Assembly: GCF_900107135.1 (NCBI RefSeq)
Contig: NZ_FNOV01000010.1
Coordinates: 1 to 64,000 of the forward strand
Direction of reading: 5' to 3'
Source of the DNA: Hymenobacter psychrophilus
GTDB lineage: Bacteria; Bacteroidota; Bacteroidia; Cytophagales; Hymenobacteraceae
Length of the DNA stretch: 64,000 bases
The position numbers were made by a program, and so were the translations under genes. Below, piece after piece: positions 60,800 through 64,000 of the stretch (positions are counted from its first letter, which is position 1; the number at the start of each line of letters is the position of its first letter). The notes beneath the pieces are model-generated. The model saw nothing but the letters and a program-made list of their open reading frames with translations. It was not told the origin of the DNA and searched no databases.

Positions 60800-63154
60800 T
60801 CACTCGGCCCGCAGGCTTAGCACGGGGTTGCGGCGGGCGGCCCGCCAGGCCTGCACGCTCACGGTGAGCCAGGCAATGAGCAGGGCCCCCAGGCCGGCCG
60901 CCGCGAAGTACCACCACTGCCACTCTACCCGATAGGCAAAGCCCGCCAGCCACCGCTCCATCAGCAGGTAGCTCAGAGGCAGCGCCAGCCCAATGGCCAC
61001 GACTACCAACCAGGTCAGGCTGCTGGTCAACAGCCACACAATGCTCAGCTCGCTCGCGCCCAGGGCCTTGCGGATGCCGATTTCCTTGCGCCGCCGCTCG
61101 GCGGTGAAGGCGGCCAGGCCCAGCAGGCCTAGGGCGGAAATGAGGATGGCCAGCCCGGCGAAGTAGCGGGCGAGCACGGCAACCCGCCGTTCGGCCACGT
61201 ACTGGGCCTGGTAGTCGGCATCCAGAAACGTGTAGTCGAGCGTAAAGCCGGGGTTGTAGGCGGCGTACAGCTGCTGAAGCCGCGCTAGCGTGGCCTGCTC
61301 CGCGTGGGGCTGGAGCTTCACCAGCACCGTGTTAATCTGGGGGTCGAGTTGGAGGAGCAGCGGCTTGATTTTTTCGTGCAGGGACTCGTAGTGGAAGTCG
61401 CGGACCACACCCACGATGCGGGCGCCATCGAGCCGTTGGCCCACGGGGTCCAGCATCCCCAGGCCGGCCACCAGCGCTTGGTTGACGAGGATGGCGGCGC
61501 TGTCGGCGCGGTACTGCGGCGCAAAGCTGCGGCCGGCGACCAGGTGCAGGCCCATCGTTTCCACCAGGTCATAGTTGACCAGCATCGTCCCGACTGCTAG
61601 GCGCTTCCCCCGCCAGCTCATCTCCGCGACGTAGCGCCCCCCCAGGAAGCCGCCCAAGACGCTGGATGCCTGCACGACGCCGGGTAGTTTCTTCACCTCA
61701 CTCAGAAAGGCCGCCTGCTGGCGCGCCGCCTTGCCGCCCGTATCGAAGCGGAGCACGTGGGCTTTGTCGTAGCCCAGCGGCTGGCGCTGCACAAACGCCA
61801 GCTGCGCGTTGACGACCACCACGGCCACGATGAACAGCACCGAGAGCGTGAACTGCAGCACGACCAAGCCCTGCCGCGTCCACACGTCGGCGGCCCGGGT
61901 CGGCAGCTTGCCTTTGAGCACGGCCGCCGGCTGGAAACCCGACAGGTAGAACGCGGGGTAACTGCCCGCCAGCAGCCCCGTGCCCAGCGCCAGCGCCAGG
62001 CCAGCTGCCACCAGCGGCCACTCCCACCGCAAGGCCAGCGGCTTGCCCGTCAGCGCGCTGAACTGCGGGAGCACGAGCTGCACCAGCCCCACGGCCACGA
62101 CCAGCGCCAGCAAGGCCATCACCACGGATTCGGTCAGATATTGTACTATCAGCGCGGCGCGGCTCGCCCCCAGTGCCTTGCGAATGCCCACTTCCTTAAC
62201 CCGCCGCGAGGCCTTGGCGGTGAACAGGTTCATGAAATTGATACTGGCAATCACCAGAATGAGCCCGGCAATCAGGGTCAGCAGCCGCACGTAGGCAATG
62301 CGCCCCCCGGTTACGACACCGTTTTCGTAGGTGCCGTGCAGGTACCCCGCTGCGAACGGCCGCACGAACAGCGTGCGCCCCTGGGCCTGCGTGCTTTTGG
62401 TTTTCAGTAACCCCGCCAGCTTGGCTTGAAACTGCGCGGGGTCGGCGCCCTCCTTCAAGGCCAAGTAGGTGGTGAAGGGGCCATCGTCGTCCCATTTGAT
62501 GGTTTCGCTCATCTGCATCCGGTCTTTGAACGAGGCAAATGGCAGCACGAAGTCAAACTGCTCGGACGAGTTGCGGGGCACCCTGGCAAACACCCCGGCC
62601 ACCAGGCTGGTCTGCGTGCTATCGGTCCCCATTTGCCATTGCACGGCTTTGCCCAGGCTGTTCTGCGGCGAGTTAAAGAGCTTGGTGGCCAGGGCTGCGG
62701 AGAGCACAATGGCGTGTTTATCCCGTAGCACCGTGGCGGGGGTGCCCACCAGCAGGGGGTAGGAAAACAGTTGGAAGAAGGCCGGGTCCGCGTATTTGGC
62801 GACGGCGCTGAGGTGCAGGCCGCCCGCCGCCAGCGTGAACTTGGGGAAGAACGGAACCGGCGTGGTGGTGGCCACCAGTTCAATCTCCGGCATTTCCCGC
62901 CGCAGGGCCTCGGCCAGCAGCGGCACGGTGCCGGTTTGGGTCTCGATGCCGGCAGCCGTGCGGCGGTTTTCCAGCACCTGGTAGAGCCGGCCGTCCAGGG
63001 TGTGGTAGCGGTCGAAGCTGCGCTCGTCGCTGATCCAGAGGTAGATGAGCAGCGCGCAGGCCAGGCCGGTCGAGAGGCCAATCAGGTTGATGAAGAACGT
63101 GCTTTTGAACCGCTTAAAGTTGCGGTAGATGAGCAGCAGGGGGTAGGGAAGCAT
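60800..63154 (-). CDS. MacB-type ABC transporter permease
   Basis: 784 aa with the two-FtsX layout of Bacteroidota. An N-terminal membrane helix (INLIGLSTGLACALLIYLW), a periplasmic MacB_PCD domain (about 50-270), three helices with the motif VKEVGIRKALGAS, a second periplasmic part, and a second three-helix block with KEIGIRKALGAS. It exports or extracts a substrate from the membrane using the ATPase encoded 21 bases upstream. Confidence 0.92.
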   Translation of the reverse strand: MLPYPLLLIYRNFKRFKSTFFINLIGLSTGLACALLIYLWISDERSFDRYHTLDGRLYQVLENRRTAAGIETQTGTVPLLAEALRREMPEIELVATTTPVPFFPKFTLAAGGLHLSAVAKYADPAFFQLFSYPLLVGTPATVLRDKHAIVLSAALATKLFNSPQNSLGKAVQWQMGTDSTQTSLVAGVFARVPRNSSEQFDFVLPFASFKDRMQMSETIKWDDDGPFTTYLALKEGADPAQFQAKLAGLLKTKSTQAQGRTLFVRPFAAGYLHGTYENGVVTGGRIAYVRLLTLIAGLILVIASINFMNLFTAKASRRVKEVGIRKALGASRAALIVQYLTESVVMALLALVVAVGLVQLVLPQFSALTGKPLALRWEWPLVAAGLALALGTGLLAGSYPAFYLSGFQPAAVLKGKLPTRAADVWTRQGLVVLQFTLSVLFIVAVVVVNAQLAFVQRQPLGYDKAHVLRFDTGGKAARQQAAFLSEVKKLPGVVQASSVLGGFLGGRYVAEMSWRGKRLAVGTMLVNYDLVETMGLHLVAGRSFAPQYRADSAAILVNQALVAGLGMLDPVGQRLDGARIVGVVRDFHYESLHEKIKPLLLQLDPQINTVLVKLQPHAEQATLARLQQLYAAYNPGFTLDYTFLDADYQAQYVAERRVAVLARYFAGLAILISALGLLGLAAFTAERRRKEIGIRKALGASELSIVWLLTSSLTWLVVVAIGLALPLSYLLMERWLAGFAYRVEWQWWYFAAAGLGALLIAWLTVSVQAWRAARRNPVLSLRAE

Positions 63155-63175
63155 AGCCGAATGGGGAGGAATCGA

Positions 63176-63859
63176 TTAGAATTGGCCGCGGCTGTGCTCC
63201 AGCACCACCTGCCCGTCGAGCAGGCGGATGACGCGCCGGGCGTACCGGGCGTCGTGCTCGGAGTGCGTGACCATGAGCACGGTGGTGCCCGCCTCGTTCA
63301 GCTCGGTCAGCAGGCCCAACACGTCGTGGCCGCTGGCTGAGTCGAGGTTGCCGGTAGGCTCATCCGCCAGCAGCAGCGGCGGGGCGTTCACCACGGCGCG
63401 GGCCACGGCCACGCGCTGCTGCTGCCCGCCCGAGAGTTGCAGCGGAAAGTGGTTGCGCCGGTGCAGCAGCTGCATTTTCTCCAGCACCTGCTCCACCCGC
63501 TGCCGCCGCTCGGCGGCCCCCACGCCGAGGTAGCGCAACGGTAGCTCCACGTTCTCGAACACCGTCAGCTCGTCAATCAGGTTGAAGCTCTGAAACACGA
63601 AGCCCAGGCTGCGCTTGCGCAGCTCGGCCCGCTGGCGCTCCGAGTAGCGGCTGGTCTCAGTGCCCAGCAGTTGCAGGCTGCCGCCGTCGGGCTCGTCGAG
63701 CAGTCCCAGCAGGTTGAGCAGCGTTGATTTGCCGCAGCCCGAGGGGCCCATGATGGCCACAAACTCCCCCTGCTCCACCGTCAGCGAGACGTGGTTCAGC
63801 GCCTTGGTTTGCACCTCCTCGGTGCGGTACACCTTTTCCAGGTTTTCGGTTTTTATCAT
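63176..63859 (-). CDS. ABC transporter ATPase (MacB/LolD type)
   Basis: 227 aa. Walker [13 protein letters not shown], signature [14 protein letters not shown], Walker [13 protein letters not shown], and switch His in VTHSEH. All intact. It pairs with the permease as an operon. Confidence 0.95.
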   Translation of the reverse strand: MIKTENLEKVYRTEEVQTKALNHVSLTVEQGEFVAIMGPSGCGKSTLLNLLGLLDEPDGGSLQLLGTETSRYSERQRAELRKRSLGFVFQSFNLIDELTVFENVELPLRYLGVGAAERRQRVEQVLEKMQLLHRRNHFPLQLSGGQQQRVAVARAVVNAPPLLLADEPTGNLDSASGHDVLGLLTELNEAGTTVLMVTHSEHDARYARRVIRLLDGQVVLEHSRGQF

Positions 63860-63901
63860 GGGGGTTAGTGTATGTGGTTATGTTCTGGCGGGGCGCCTCA
63901 C

Positions 63902-64000
63902 CCCCCGGCCCCCTCTCCGAAAAGGAGAGGGGGAGCCTAGGCGGCGCTGCCGTTTGATTTCGTCAGCCAATCGGTCGGCTCCCCCTCTCCTTTTCGGAGA
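63902..64000. repeat. Inverted CCCCTCTCC repeat
   Basis: CCCCTCTCCGAAAAGGAGAG (63910) folds on itself, and the last 24 bases of the window are the exact reverse of 63914-63937. A genome-repeat type palindrome, cut by the edge. Confidence 0.7.

Overview
The window looks like a chromosomal segment of a GC-rich Bacteroidota, probably of the Hymenobacter type (inference). Support comes from the promoter form: TACCTTTG (the Bacteroidota -7 box TAnnTTTG) sits upstream of rpsO, trxB, the serine palmitoyltransferase-like gene, tyrS, holA and a tRNA. Gene content agrees: a short RpoD, an LptF/G permease, a histone H1-like protein, BshB1, a sphingolipid-type acyltransferase and Ala/Pro-rich high-GC coding. 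No rRNA and no CRISPR array were seen.

Region 1 (1-15.8 kb) reads as a defence island. On the minus strand a type III-like restriction helicase, a DNA-adenine methyltransferase and an edge-truncated P-loop ATPase form one cassette. Divergent from it, on the plus strand, is a cassette I do not recognise: a possible 44-aa membrane peptide, a 1596-aa protein with a cold-shock-like N-terminus and eight W-W-x-x-G-L helical repeats, a 377-aa coiled coil ending in a membrane anchor, and a 222-aa caspase-like protein with a His76/Cys109 dyad. This is the best candidate for a new system. It is followed by a minus-strand pair, a PLD-like protein and an HNH nuclease.

Region 2 (15.8-20.9 kb) holds two exported proteins (one a lipoprotein DNA/RNA endonuclease), umuDC with a palindromic operator candidate, and an AT-rich exported protein after a mostly empty 0.7 kb.

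Region 3 (20.9-34 kb) is mobile DNA. A prophage or plasmid-like early operon (minus) diverges from a CI/LexA-like repressor, followed by an intact tyrosine recombinase and cargo (SNase, DUF6266-like protein, surface-like proteins). Two frameshifted genes follow, then an IS5-type element split by a 1.6-kb segment with a 70-bp direct repeat. The IS truncates a second integrase that lies next to a tRNA with anticodon CAT.

Region 4 (34-51.6 kb) is core genome: START-like protein, lptF/G-type permease, rpsO, pnp, rpoD, trxB, M23 peptidase, bshB1, aldehyde dehydrogenase, accC, serine palmitoyltransferase-like gene, H1-like protein, tyrS and holA. Several spacers carry simple-repeat arrays; three genes appear to start at TTG codons just beyond TGAATGAG repeats.

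Region 5 (51.6-64 kb) is accessory: a decayed azoreductase gene, an exported alpha/beta hydrolase with a carboxypeptidase-regulatory-like domain, an AraC regulator with VOC and NmrA-like genes, an HTH gene with four evenly spaced operator-like repeats, a complete IS5-family element, and a MacB-type ABC export pair.
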